NCBI GenBank assembly: GCA_030602845.1
Contig: JAUVYZ010000007.1
Span: 1 to 18,240 of the forward strand
Source: Phycisphaerae bacterium
GTDB taxonomy: Bacteria > Planctomycetota > Phycisphaerae > Sedimentisphaerales > Anaerobacaceae
Reading direction: 5' to 3'
DNA length: 18,240 bases
The notes under the pieces were generated by a model. It saw only the letters and a list, made by a program, of their open reading frames with translations, was not told the origin of the DNA and made no database searches. Made by a program: the position numbers and the translations under genes. Below are positions 7,513-14,286 of the stretch, piece by piece (the first letter of the stretch is position 1; each line of letters opens with the position of its first letter).

Positions 7513-9039
7513 ATGGCAAGAGAGATGCTTATAAATTGGCTCCAGAGCGAAGAGTGCAGGGTAGCGGTAGTTGAGGGAGGCCGCCTCGAAGAGCTGTACC
7601 TTGAAAGGGCGAGTCTGGGCAGCCGAGTCGGCAATATTTACAAAGGAAAAGTAGTAAATATTGAGTCCGGCATACAGGCAGCATTTGTAGACCTTGGCGC
7701 AGGTAAAAATGGTTTCCTCCACATCAGCGACCTGCACCCCCGGCATTTTTCCAGGGCGAGCGGTAGCCATACCGAAAGCATTGGCCGGAGAAAATCGCTA
7801 AAGGAGCGACTGCCTATCGAGGATTGCCTTCGCAAAGGCAGGGAGCTTGTCGTTCAGGTAACAAAAGAAGGCGTAAAGACAAAGGGACCGACCCTTAGCA
7901 CATATCTTGCCTTACCGGGCAAGTATCTGGTTATGATGCCCTGGATGCGAAAGCACGGAGTTTCGCACAAGATTGAAGACGAGGACGAGCGCAGGAGACT
8001 GCGGCAAATCCTTGAGCAGAGCAACCCGCCGAAGGGACAGGGTTTTATTATCAGAACGGCGGGGCAGGGATGCTCAAAAAAGGATGTTCAAAACGATTTG
8101 AAGTATCTTGGGCGATTGTGGAGGGTTATTGAAAGACGAATAGAAACTGAAAAGGCGCCCGGCGAGCTTTACCAGGAATCCAATCTGGTTATCAGAACGC
8201 TCCGAGATGTTTTTAACAGTAAAATCAGCAAGATAATATGTGATTCGGAAAACGTCGTTCGGAAAATCAGGGATTTTCTTCACATAGCAACGCCGCGTTT
8301 GAAACAAAGCATAGTGTACTATGACAGCAAAGTTCCGCTCTTTCACAAATACCAAATTGAGGATGAAATCGCTAAAGTTCAGTCCCGCACGGTGGAACTT
8401 AAAGGCGGCGGTTCGATTGTAATAGAGCAGACCGAGGCATTGGTCTCGATTGATGTCAATAGCGGTCGATACCGCAAAGCTCAAAGTGCCGAGCAGACCG
8501 CTTACAAAATCAATATGCAGGCGGCGGTTGAAATTGCCCGCCAGCTACGACTGCGAGACCTCGGCGGACTGATAATTTGCGATTTTATTGATATGCGCAG
8601 TGAGAGGCACCGCAGGGACGTGGAAAAGACATTTCGGGCGTCTGTTAAGACCGACCGTGCTCGTTCGAGAATATTGAGGATGAGCAGGTTCGGCGTGCTG
8701 GAAATGACGCGGCAGAGAATGCGTCCTTCGCTGCAATCGGCCACCTATCTGGCATGTCCGCATTGTGCGGGTTCGGGCTTTGTTAAAAGCCATGAGTCAT
8801 CGGCCATTGAGATTATTCGGCTGTTGAATCTTTCGGTTTCAAAGGAGCAGATAAAACGCATTGAGCTGTTTGTCTCGCCGGAAGTCGGAGACTACCTGCA
8901 GAATGTGAAGAGGGCTGCCATCGCAAATATAGAGCAGCTTAGCGACAAACGCGTAATTATTCATTCTGCGCCGGATTACGCCGGCGAAAAACACAATCTT
9001 CTCTGTTATAACGAGCGGGGAAGTGTGGTAAAATTATAA
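7513..9039 (+). CDS. rng: Ribonuclease E/G family endoribonuclease
   Basis: A 508-residue RNase E/G. After a short start (REMLINWLQSEECRVAVVEG) comes an S1-type RNA-binding region at about 37-130 (GNIYKGKVVNIESGIQAAFV, GFLHISDL). The nuclease core has VSIDVNSGR and GGLIICDFIDM, so Asp314 and Asp357 match the metal-binding pair Asp303/Asp346 of E. coli RNase E. CPHCAGSG (Cys415, Cys418) is the zinc-link that joins subunits. The length matches RNase G (about 490) and there is no long acidic tail for a degradosome. Likely roles are rRNA maturation and mRNA decay in the cytoplasm. ATG 7513 has GAGG 6-9 bases upstream. It pairs with the DUF2344 gene as in many genomes. The choice between rng and rne is by length only. 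Confidence 0.93.
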   Translation: MAREMLINWLQSEECRVAVVEGGRLEELYLERASLGSRVGNIYKGKVVNIESGIQAAFVDLGAGKNGFLHISDLHPRHFSRASGSHTESIGRRKSLKERLPIEDCLRKGRELVVQVTKEGVKTKGPTLSTYLALPGKYLVMMPWMRKHGVSHKIEDEDERRRLRQILEQSNPPKGQGFIIRTAGQGCSKKDVQNDLKYLGRLWRVIERRIETEKAPGELYQESNLVIRTLRDVFNSKISKIICDSENVVRKIRDFLHIATPRLKQSIVYYDSKVPLFHKYQIEDEIAKVQSRTVELKGGGSIVIEQTEALVSIDVNSGRYRKAQSAEQTAYKINMQAAVEIARQLRLRDLGGLIICDFIDMRSERHRRDVEKTFRASVKTDRARSRILRMSRFGVLEMTRQRMRPSLQSATYLACPHCAGSGFVKSHESSAIEIIRLLNLSVSKEQIKRIELFVSPEVGDYLQNVKRAAIANIEQLSDKRVIIHSAPDYAGEKHNLLCYNERGSVVKL

Positions 9040-9069
9040 GTTCGTATGAATTACCAATAAAACTTGCGT

Positions 9070-9097
9070 GGCACCCTCAAACTTGTTTGGGCGTGTC
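9070..9097. repeat. Imperfect inverted repeat after the RNase E/G gene
   Basis: Arms 9070-9082 and 9085-9097 pair over 13 positions with one mismatch and two G-U pairs; the centre is TT. There is no T-run after it, so it is not a classic terminator. It could be a REP-like palindrome or an mRNA 3' end stabiliser for rng. Confidence 0.55.
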
Positions 9098-9140
9098 GAA
9101 AATGCCTTATTCGAGTGCCTGGAGTAATTGTTCGTTTCAT

Positions 9141-9169
9141 TTGTTTTTCAAACTTCAATAAGTTATTAT
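9141..9169 (+). promoter_or_regulatory. Possible sigma-70-type promoter for kdsD
   Basis: TTGTTT (9141-9146) and TATTAT (9164-9169) are 17 bp apart in the AT-rich 180-base gap before kdsD, which is the largest break in the run from 6787 to 13059 and so a reasonable place for a new transcript to start. The -35 match is poor, so this is only a candidate. Confidence 0.3.
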
Positions 9170-9219
9170 TCTAATTGAAGAAATCTTAAAAAATGAATAA
9201 TTCGAGGTGTTAATAGTAA

Positions 9220-10197
9220 GTGGAATTTGACCTTGACTACGCACGAAGAGTAATCGAAGCGGAAGCGGAGGCGATAAGCTCTATTACGCCGATTGTGGAT
9301 GCGTCCTTTGCTAAGGCTGCCGAGATGATTTATAACTGCAGCGGCTCCTGTATAGTAAGCGGCATCGGCAAAGCAGGCATCATCGGGCAAAAGATAAGCG
9401 CGACTATGGCTTCGACCGGCACGCCGAGCCATTTCCTTCATCCTGTTGAAGCCGTGCACGGCGACCTGGGCAGGTTACGCAAAAACGATATAGTGATTGT
9501 TCTAAGTTACGGCGGTGAAACGGATGAGATTATTCGGCTGATAAATCTGGTCAAGCAGTTGGAGATTAAACTGATAGCAATAACCGGCGACAGAGACTCG
9601 ACTCTGAGCAGGCACGCCGACGTGGTGCTTTGTATGGGCAAAATGTCTGAGGCCTGTCCGCTTGGTGTTGCCCCGAGTGCTTCTACTACCTGTATGCTGG
9701 CTATTGGCGATGCCCTTGCCTTTACCGTTATGAAGGCACGTAATTTCAGTGTTGAGGATTATGTCAGATTTCATCCTGGCGGCTCTCTCGGCGCAGAGTT
9801 GATGACCGTTGAGCAGTCAATGATGTTTAAGCCGGGCGAAAAATTACCCATCGCAGAAGTTACTGATACGATAAGGGAATTGCTTGAAAAAACCAGCGAC
9901 CTAAAACGCCACGGAGCTGTGATGATTGTGCATGAAGATGGCAAATTAGCCGGGATAGTTACCGATGCGGACCTTCGACGCTTGATGACAAAAGAAGAAC
10001 ATCGCGCTTTTGAGCACAAAGCCGGCGATGTTATGACAACCAACTGCAAAAAAGTAAGGGCCGATGCCCTTGCTGCAGAAGCGGCAGCTATCTTCCATAA
10101 ATATAGAATTGACGAGCTTCCGGTTGTTGATGCGGATAACAGGCCGGTTGGCGTAATCGATGTACAGGACATTGTAACAATAAAAGTTGTTGGATAA
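9220..10197 (+). CDS. kdsD: D-arabinose 5-phosphate isomerase (KdsD/KpsF/GutQ)
   Basis: This enzyme turns ribulose 5-phosphate into arabinose 5-phosphate, the first step to KDO for LPS. The 325-residue protein has an N-terminal SIS domain (SGIGKAGIIGQKISATMAST, EAVHGDLG, YGGETDE, FHPGGSLG) and a C-terminal pair of CBS domains (from about 205; GIVTDADLRRLM and IDELPVVDADNRPVGVID). Lys51, Glu103, Glu144 and His185 sit exactly 8 positions before the E. coli KdsD catalytic residues Lys59, Glu111, Glu152 and His193. The start is GTG 9220, with GAGGTG at 9204-9209; upstream in this frame a stop comes soon. kdsC follows directly, which supports the KDO role over the sugar-alcohol role of GutQ. Confidence 0.95.
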   Translation: MEFDLDYARRVIEAEAEAISSITPIVDASFAKAAEMIYNCSGSCIVSGIGKAGIIGQKISATMASTGTPSHFLHPVEAVHGDLGRLRKNDIVIVLSYGGETDEIIRLINLVKQLEIKLIAITGDRDSTLSRHADVVLCMGKMSEACPLGVAPSASTTCMLAIGDALAFTVMKARNFSVEDYVRFHPGGSLGAELMTVEQSMMFKPGEKLPIAEVTDTIRELLEKTSDLKRHGAVMIVHEDGKLAGIVTDADLRRLMTKEEHRAFEHKAGDVMTTNCKKVRADALAAEAAAIFHKYRIDELPVVDADNRPVGVIDVQDIVTIKVVG

Positions 10198-10204
10198 ATA
10201 AAAC

Positions 10205-10278
10205 GGATACTCGATACTGGATGCTCGATGCTCGTAGGAGAAGGAAGCCGAGTATCGAGAGCCAAGCATCGAGAATCG
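10205..10278 (+). repeat. Heptanucleotide word tract in the kdsD-kdsC spacer
   Basis: The tract opens with four 7-nt words: GGATACT, CGATACT, GGATGCT, CGATGCT. Thus two 14-mers (10205-10218, 10219-10232) differ only by two A-to-G changes. After a 16-base middle part come reverse-complement words: 10251-10259 pairs with 10210-10218, and 10265-10273 pairs with 10224-10232, each over 9 bp. The order is A-B-A'-B', and the A/T difference between A and B is matched in A' and B'. It overlaps the open frame upstream of the kdsC ATG but looks non-coding. Confidence 0.85.
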
Positions 10279-10292
10279 ATTTTGATATTACT

Positions 10293-10805
10293 ATGGCAGA
10301 CCTTGCGGACATACGAATGCTGGTCATTGATGTTGACGGTGTTCTGACGGATGGAACTATAATAATTAATGCCGACGGCAGTGAAAGCAAATTTTTCAAT
10401 TCGCTCGATGGTCATGGAATTCGAATGTGGCAGAGAGCCGGGCTGAAGGTTGCCTTTTTGAGTGGCAGGGAGTCGGAGCCGACAAAGTGCCGGGCTGAGC
10501 AGCTTGAGATAGACTATTGTATCCAGGATTGTCACGATAAACTGCCGGTGCTCGAGAAACTTCTTGAGCAACAGGGTCTTTCGGCGGACAGGGCTGCCTA
10601 TATTGGCGATGACTTGACGGATTTGCCGCCGATTCGATACGTCGGGTTTGGAGTAGCTGTTGCCAATGCGGTTGATGAAGTCAAGCAATATGCTGATTAT
10701 GTAACCACTCGTTGCGGCGGCAGCGGCGCTGTGCGGGAGGTAATAGAATACATTCTGAAAAATACCGGCAGATGGCAGGAGCTTGTGAAGAGATATTTGC
10801 CGTAA
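10293..10805 (+). CDS. kdsC: 3-deoxy-D-manno-octulosonate 8-phosphate phosphatase
   Basis: KdsC removes the phosphate from KDO 8-phosphate to give free KDO. The 170-residue protein is a HAD phosphatase without a cap domain. Motif I is LVIDVDGVLTDG (Asp13, Asp15), motif II is LSGRES (Ser57), Lys83 fits motif III, and motif IV is YIGDDLTDLP (Asp106, Asp107). RCGGSGAVREV near the end is the family's C-terminal loop that reaches into the neighbouring subunit of the tetramer. The start at ATG 10293 is chosen because the family motif begins a few residues later; the earlier ATG at 10221 would add 24 residues coded by the repeat tract. No clear Shine-Dalgarno precedes it. kdsD lies just upstream and an LPS export gene downstream. 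Confidence 0.94.
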   Translation: MADLADIRMLVIDVDGVLTDGTIIINADGSESKFFNSLDGHGIRMWQRAGLKVAFLSGRESEPTKCRAEQLEIDYCIQDCHDKLPVLEKLLEQQGLSADRAAYIGDDLTDLPPIRYVGFGVAVANAVDEVKQYADYVTTRCGGSGAVREVIEYILKNTGRWQELVKRYLP

Positions 10806-10818
10806 TGTCTATAAAACT

Positions 10819-10852
10819 GTTATCCTGGGCGAAGCGAAGGGCTCAGAATGAC
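10819..10852. repeat. REP-like palindrome between kdsC and the lptC-like gene
   Basis: Arms 10819-10829 (GTTATCCTGGG) and 10842-10852 (CTCAGAATGAC) pair over 11 positions with one mismatch and two wobbles, around the loop CGAAGCGAAGGG. From memory, palindromes of the form TCCTGAGCGAAGCGAAGG...CTCAGAATGAC recur in many environmental bacterial genomes. It is a different family from the GTAG-type REPs at 13078-14275. Confidence 0.6.
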
Positions 10853-10866
10853 ATTAAGGATTTGTT

Positions 10867-13059
10867 ATGGGTTTTAAGTCGCGAAAATTCTATGTATGGC
10901 TTATTTCGTTGGGGGCCGTGCTTGTAATATATCTGCTTTATAGCCGCCTAAGCAAAACGCCTCCCATTGATATTGGTGCGGGGAGAAAAATTACCGGCAC
11001 TGTTGCCGACAGCAACCTTGGTGGGTTTGACGGTGAAGGTGGGAGGATGGGCGATGTTTATGTCCCGGGTGTCCGAAAGGCCAGATTCATAGATTTGGAC
11101 AAAGAGACTAAAGAAGTTATAAGGGAATGGGGATTTGAAAAACTTCTTCACGACACAGGGGAGGAATGGGATATTGAAAAGCCGTATATGAATATTTTTC
11201 GGCGCAGTTTTAAATGTTACATCACGTCTGATAAAGGGAGTGTTCGAATCGAAACCACTGCGGGCAGGCCCAGCCCGAGGGACATAACACTTACCGAAAA
11301 TGTAGTCATCCACATTTTGCCTGAAAAGGCCGGCACCATCAAAGAAAGTTTTATTTATCTTGACGATGTCGATTTTATCAGCGAGAAATCGCAATTTTCG
11401 ACCGCGGGGCCGGTCAAATTTGTTTCCCAGGATGTTCAAATGCTCGGCAGGGGATTGGAGGTTGTCTATAATGAGGGGCTGGACCGACTCGAATTTTTTA
11501 GAATAATTCATTTGGAGAGTTTGCATGCAAAGGTTCCGTTAAAGACGGGGTTGTTTTCACCGGGCCAAACCGATGTTGACAGGCCGGCCGATACCAACAG
11601 TCGGCCCAAAACACAACAGCCGGATGAACCTGCTGTGGCTGATGACTCTCAAAAAACAAAGCCATTACCAACGGCGAGCACACGGGCAGGCGAACAAGTG
11701 GAAGGTGAAAATTACAGATGTGTATTCAGTAAGAATGTTGTCATAAAAAGTCCGCAGGAGTGGGTTTTTGCTGATGATGAAGTTACGATTAACAACATCT
11801 TCCGGCCAAAAGCTTCAGATAAGGAATCCGATAAACCCGATAATGAGAGTACCGGCGGGACGGATAACATTAAGGCACGCAATGTTACTGTTGCAAAGCA
11901 GGACGAGCCCACTGAATCGGCATCGGCGCAAGAGCTTGTCGATATTGTTGTAACCTGTGACGGCGGTGTTGTTGTTACGCCGATGGGTTCTCCGAGAATA
12001 CCTGAAAAACCTGCTAAACCCGCTGCCGAGGCGGCCGGGACTGACAGCCGGGCACTCATCAAATTCTTGAAAGAGGCTAAAGACCGAACCATATTCGTTG
12101 CTCAGAAGATTGATTATTGTGCAGCTACCGGCAATACCGCCGCCAGTGGCCCGTCCGAGCTTGTATTTTACACAAGCGATATGATTCATACCGAAGCTGG
12201 GAAGAAAAAGAAAACCATTCCGGTCAAAGTGACCGCCCGGAAAAAGGCCGAGTTTTTCCCCGCGCTGAGCCAGGTTATCTTCGAAGGTGATTGTCTGTGT
12301 ACAACAGTTCGAGAGGATTCGGGCCTTCAACAAAAGTACACGCTTTCGGGACAGAAGCTGACGGTAAATTTATCTGAGGATAAGGACGAGCGCTCCTCTG
12401 ATTTGACGCCCGGCATTGACCATTTGACCGCCAGCGGTGGTGTGGTCAGGCTTGTAACTCTTAAAACGGCGGGGAAAAAATTCTTAGGCGGGGTCGAGCT
12501 AAAATGCGCCCAGTTTGACTATGATGCCGCCCAGCAGTTGTTTTTGGCTACCGGGCCGGGAACAATAGCGATGGATAATTCCAGAGTCTCGGAGCCGAAT
12601 GAAGAAGTGGGCAGGTTCAGTTTGCGGAGACCGTGTTGGGCGATTGTAGAGAATTTTGACACTTTGAAGTATTTTTTAGAAGAGAATCGAATTGTCGCTG
12701 ATGCCAGGTCGCAGGAAATCCTCATTGATTACTTTCCTATTGTTAACGGTCAGTACGGTCAACACGCTGTAGCCACTGCAAGTCACGTAGAAGCTTTTCT
12801 TTACCAGACCGCTGACGGTCAATCTGAGCTTTCGACGCTGATTGCGTCAGGAGGGATTACTTACAAAGACGATGATAATCAATTTGTAGGCAGCGAATTG
12901 TTTTATGACCACAACGAGTTCATAATGAAGGTTAAGGGCGATAAGTTCCAGCCGTGCTATTTCAACGGTGCTCTTGTTGACGGGATTGAGTATAACGTGA
13001 GAACGGCTGAAGGCACCGTTAAAATCATCGCCCCCGGTGCATTGCAGAGAAGAAGATAG
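10867..13059 (+). CDS. lptC: LPS export protein, LptC-like N-terminus with long LptA/OstA-like region
   Basis: A 730-residue protein with one membrane anchor (about 8-26, KFYVWLISLGAVLVIYLLYS) and the rest probably periplasmic. Residues about 70-225 look LptC-like: beta-rich, with SFIYLDDVDFISEKSQFSTA followed by GPVKFVSQDVQMLGRG. About 228-280 is a Pro/Thr/Asp-rich linker. The remainder has repeating OstA/LptA-like strands such as YRCVFSKNVVIKS, LVDIVVTCDGGVVVTP and LTASGGVVRLVT. LptC is normally about 190 residues and LptA about 185; here one chain seems to join both jobs in the bridge that carries LPS across the periplasm. The position after kdsD-kdsC supports this. ATG 10867 has TAAGGA 7-12 bases upstream. 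The domain calls are by eye and the C-terminal part is less certain. Confidence 0.7.
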   Translation: MGFKSRKFYVWLISLGAVLVIYLLYSRLSKTPPIDIGAGRKITGTVADSNLGGFDGEGGRMGDVYVPGVRKARFIDLDKETKEVIREWGFEKLLHDTGEEWDIEKPYMNIFRRSFKCYITSDKGSVRIETTAGRPSPRDITLTENVVIHILPEKAGTIKESFIYLDDVDFISEKSQFSTAGPVKFVSQDVQMLGRGLEVVYNEGLDRLEFFRIIHLESLHAKVPLKTGLFSPGQTDVDRPADTNSRPKTQQPDEPAVADDSQKTKPLPTASTRAGEQVEGENYRCVFSKNVVIKSPQEWVFADDEVTINNIFRPKASDKESDKPDNESTGGTDNIKARNVTVAKQDEPTESASAQELVDIVVTCDGGVVVTPMGSPRIPEKPAKPAAEAAGTDSRALIKFLKEAKDRTIFVAQKIDYCAATGNTAASGPSELVFYTSDMIHTEAGKKKKTIPVKVTARKKAEFFPALSQVIFEGDCLCTTVREDSGLQQKYTLSGQKLTVNLSEDKDERSSDLTPGIDHLTASGGVVRLVTLKTAGKKFLGGVELKCAQFDYDAAQQLFLATGPGTIAMDNSRVSEPNEEVGRFSLRRPCWAIVENFDTLKYFLEENRIVADARSQEILIDYFPIVNGQYGQHAVATASHVEAFLYQTADGQSELSTLIASGGITYKDDDNQFVGSELFYDHNEFIMKVKGDKFQPCYFNGALVDGIEYNVRTAEGTVKIIAPGALQRRR

Positions 13060-13077
13060 CAGGTAACGTGCTTAATT

Positions 13078-13104
13078 GTAGGATGGGCAAATTTTTGCCC
13101 ATGC
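13078..13104 (+). repeat. REP element 1 (GTAG type), upstream of the RAYT gene
   Basis: It starts with GTAG (13078-13081) and holds a perfect 9-bp hairpin, ATGGGCAAA at 13083-13091 with TTTGCCCAT at 13094-13102. A 5' GTAG before a hairpin is the mark of REPs recognised by RAYT transposases. All 27 bases are identical to REP element 3. Confidence 0.85.
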
Positions 13105-13149
13105 GGGAAAAAGCATTGTGGTTTTTATTGGGTTGTTTATGATTAAGGC

Positions 13150-13701
13150 ATGACCAATTATCGTCGAGCGGGATTTGCGGGGGGTTATTATTTCTTTACA
13201 GTTGTTACGCACAATCGCAGGAGATTTCTCGCCGAGAGATTAGCCAGGAATTGTTTGAGACAGGTCTGGCAGCGTGTACGGCAGAAAAGGCATTTTGATG
13301 TTATTGCATTATGTCTTTTGCCTGACCACCTGCATTGTATATGGAAGCTGCCCGTAGATGATAATGATTTTTCAACCCGTTGGTCTTTGATTAAGAAAGG
13401 TTTTACGTCTACTTACCTGAGAGTGGGCGGTGTAGAATCGACACAGAGCAACTCTCGTAAACAGAAAAGAGAGCGTGGTATATGGCAAAGGCGTTTTTGG
13501 GAGCACCAAATTCGCGACGAGAATGATTTGCAAAGACACGTTGATTATATTCATTATAATCCTGTTAAGCACAAATTAGTTGAAAAGCCCGAACAATGGC
13601 CCTGGTCAACATATCATAAATATCTTAAAGCAGGATATTACGGTGAAAGCGGTTTGGTTGATTCACAGGACGATTGGGAAAGTATTTTTATGTGTGAATA
13701 G
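13150..13701 (+). CDS. REP-associated tyrosine transposase (RAYT, Y1_Tnp family)
   Basis: A 183-residue single-strand DNA nuclease of the IS200-like Y1 group. The HUH motif is LPDHLHCIW (His60, His62). The nucleophile is most likely Tyr133 in the VDYIHYNPVKH motif, and the Trp-rich end PEQWPWSTYHKY is typical of TnpA-REP proteins. RAYTs bind and cut REP hairpins and are single-copy, domesticated or mobile relatives of IS200/IS605 transposases. The start is ATG 13150; the nearby AAGG is too close to be a good ribosome site. Inverted REPs at 13078-13104 and 13723-13750 flank it, both carrying GTAG at the outer end, so the whole is a REPtron-like unit. It lies where LPS export genes such as lptB might be expected. 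All key residues are present. Confidence 0.92.
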   Translation: MTNYRRAGFAGGYYFFTVVTHNRRRFLAERLARNCLRQVWQRVRQKRHFDVIALCLLPDHLHCIWKLPVDDNDFSTRWSLIKKGFTSTYLRVGGVESTQSNSRKQKRERGIWQRRFWEHQIRDENDLQRHVDYIHYNPVKHKLVEKPEQWPWSTYHKYLKAGYYGESGLVDSQDDWESIFMCE

Positions 13702-13722
13702 GATATCAAATTTTTATAGGCC

Positions 13723-13750
13723 GCATGGGCAAGCGACTCGCCCATCCTAC
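13723..13750 (-). repeat. REP element 2 (inverted), downstream of the RAYT gene
   Basis: The reverse complement begins GTAGGATGGGC and ends TTGCCCATGC, like elements 1 and 3, but the inner part differs (GAGTCGC in place of AAATTT). The stem still pairs, with one G-U wobble, so structure is kept while sequence drifted. Orientation is opposite to element 1, giving an inverted pair around the RAYT gene. Confidence 0.85.
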
Positions 13751-13767
13751 AACTACCGGAGGCTTTA

Positions 13768-14238
13768 ATGATAATTTTATTATGTTTTGATTTCTTGGGA
13801 ATTCTATTTAGTTTTCTTGTTCACCTTTGTTTGTTATTGGGTTTTTCTCTTCCCTCAGGCAAAATAGCTGTAGTGCTTAATATTGGAATTGGCGTGGTGG
13901 TTGGTACTAGACTTATTGTTACTAAAGAGTTACGACAAGGAAAAGAATGCTTTTTTAACAAAAGCCTGAAAGGTATTGGTCCGCTCTGGCTAAAAGTGGT
14001 GATAAGTTTAATTATTACATACGGTATTGTTAATTGCATTTTATCGTTGGGTAGAATGTTTTCCATGCTTTCAGTACAAATGACAATGGAAGATTCGACA
14101 ATTGCATCAAGGAAGCTGTTTATTGGTGTATTTTCTTTAATAATGGCATGTTATGCTATTGAGTTTTTACTACTTTATTTGTATCAAATTCTTAAAGAAG
14201 CAGAAATGCAAAAGCTCAAAAGTAAAGGTGCCGTGTAG
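13768..14238 (+). CDS. Small four-TM membrane protein of unknown function
   Basis: A 156-residue hydrophobic protein. Four membrane segments can be seen at about 2-26, 32-52, 74-96 and 117-140, with a basic loop between the second and third (TKELRQGKECFFNKSLKG) and a basic C-terminus (KEAEMQKLKSKGAV). I do not recognise a family. ATG 13768 has a good Shine-Dalgarno, GGAGG at 13758-13762, which supports a real gene. It lies between REP elements 2 and 3, which face opposite ways, and its bases are more AT-rich than the LPS genes before it, so it may be cargo or a recent arrival. Its stop codon at 14236-14238 falls inside a short heptad repeat. Confidence 0.65.
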   Translation: MIILLCFDFLGILFSFLVHLCLLLGFSLPSGKIAVVLNIGIGVVVGTRLIVTKELRQGKECFFNKSLKGIGPLWLKVVISLIITYGIVNCILSLGRMFSMLSVQMTMEDSTIASRKLFIGVFSLIMACYAIEFLLLYLYQILKEAEMQKLKSKGAV

Positions 14239-14255
14239 ATCGTAGATCGTAGGAT
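14235..14255 (+). repeat. Three-heptad tract that merges into REP element 3
   Basis: GTAGATC, GTAGATC and GTAGGAT follow one another in 7-nt register. The third heptad is the first seven bases of REP element 3, so the repeat reads straight into the REP's GTAG. The first heptad contains the stop codon of the four-TM gene. Confidence 0.65.
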
Positions 14256-14275
14256 GGGCAAATTTTTGCCCATGC
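14249..14275 (+). repeat. REP element 3 (GTAG type) between convergent genes
   Basis: All 27 bases equal element 1 (13078-13104), including GTAG and the 9-bp stem, and both are followed by an A-rich run. It sits in the 48-base gap between the convergent four-TM and HAD genes. No T-run follows the stem on either strand, so it is not an obvious intrinsic terminator. Confidence 0.85.
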
Positions 14276-14286
14276 AGAAAAAACAA

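Noticed and set aside
9771..10688. Long open frame (305 codons) on the minus strand
   Set aside because: It lies antisense over kdsD and kdsC, which have full catalytic motifs, and its translation shows no recognisable domain; it is a shadow frame.
10712..10927. Small + strand frame spanning the kdsC end and the REP-like palindrome
   Set aside because: It is out of frame with both real genes and reads through the palindrome; no independent evidence.
11815..12333. Open frame of 172 codons on the minus strand inside the lptC-like gene
   Set aside because: Antisense to a long gene with a consistent domain pattern; no Shine-Dalgarno or family motif.
14249..14275. Bidirectional intrinsic terminator between the convergent genes
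   Set aside because: The hairpin is strong, but no T-run follows it on either strand, and it is identical to the REP upstream of the RAYT.
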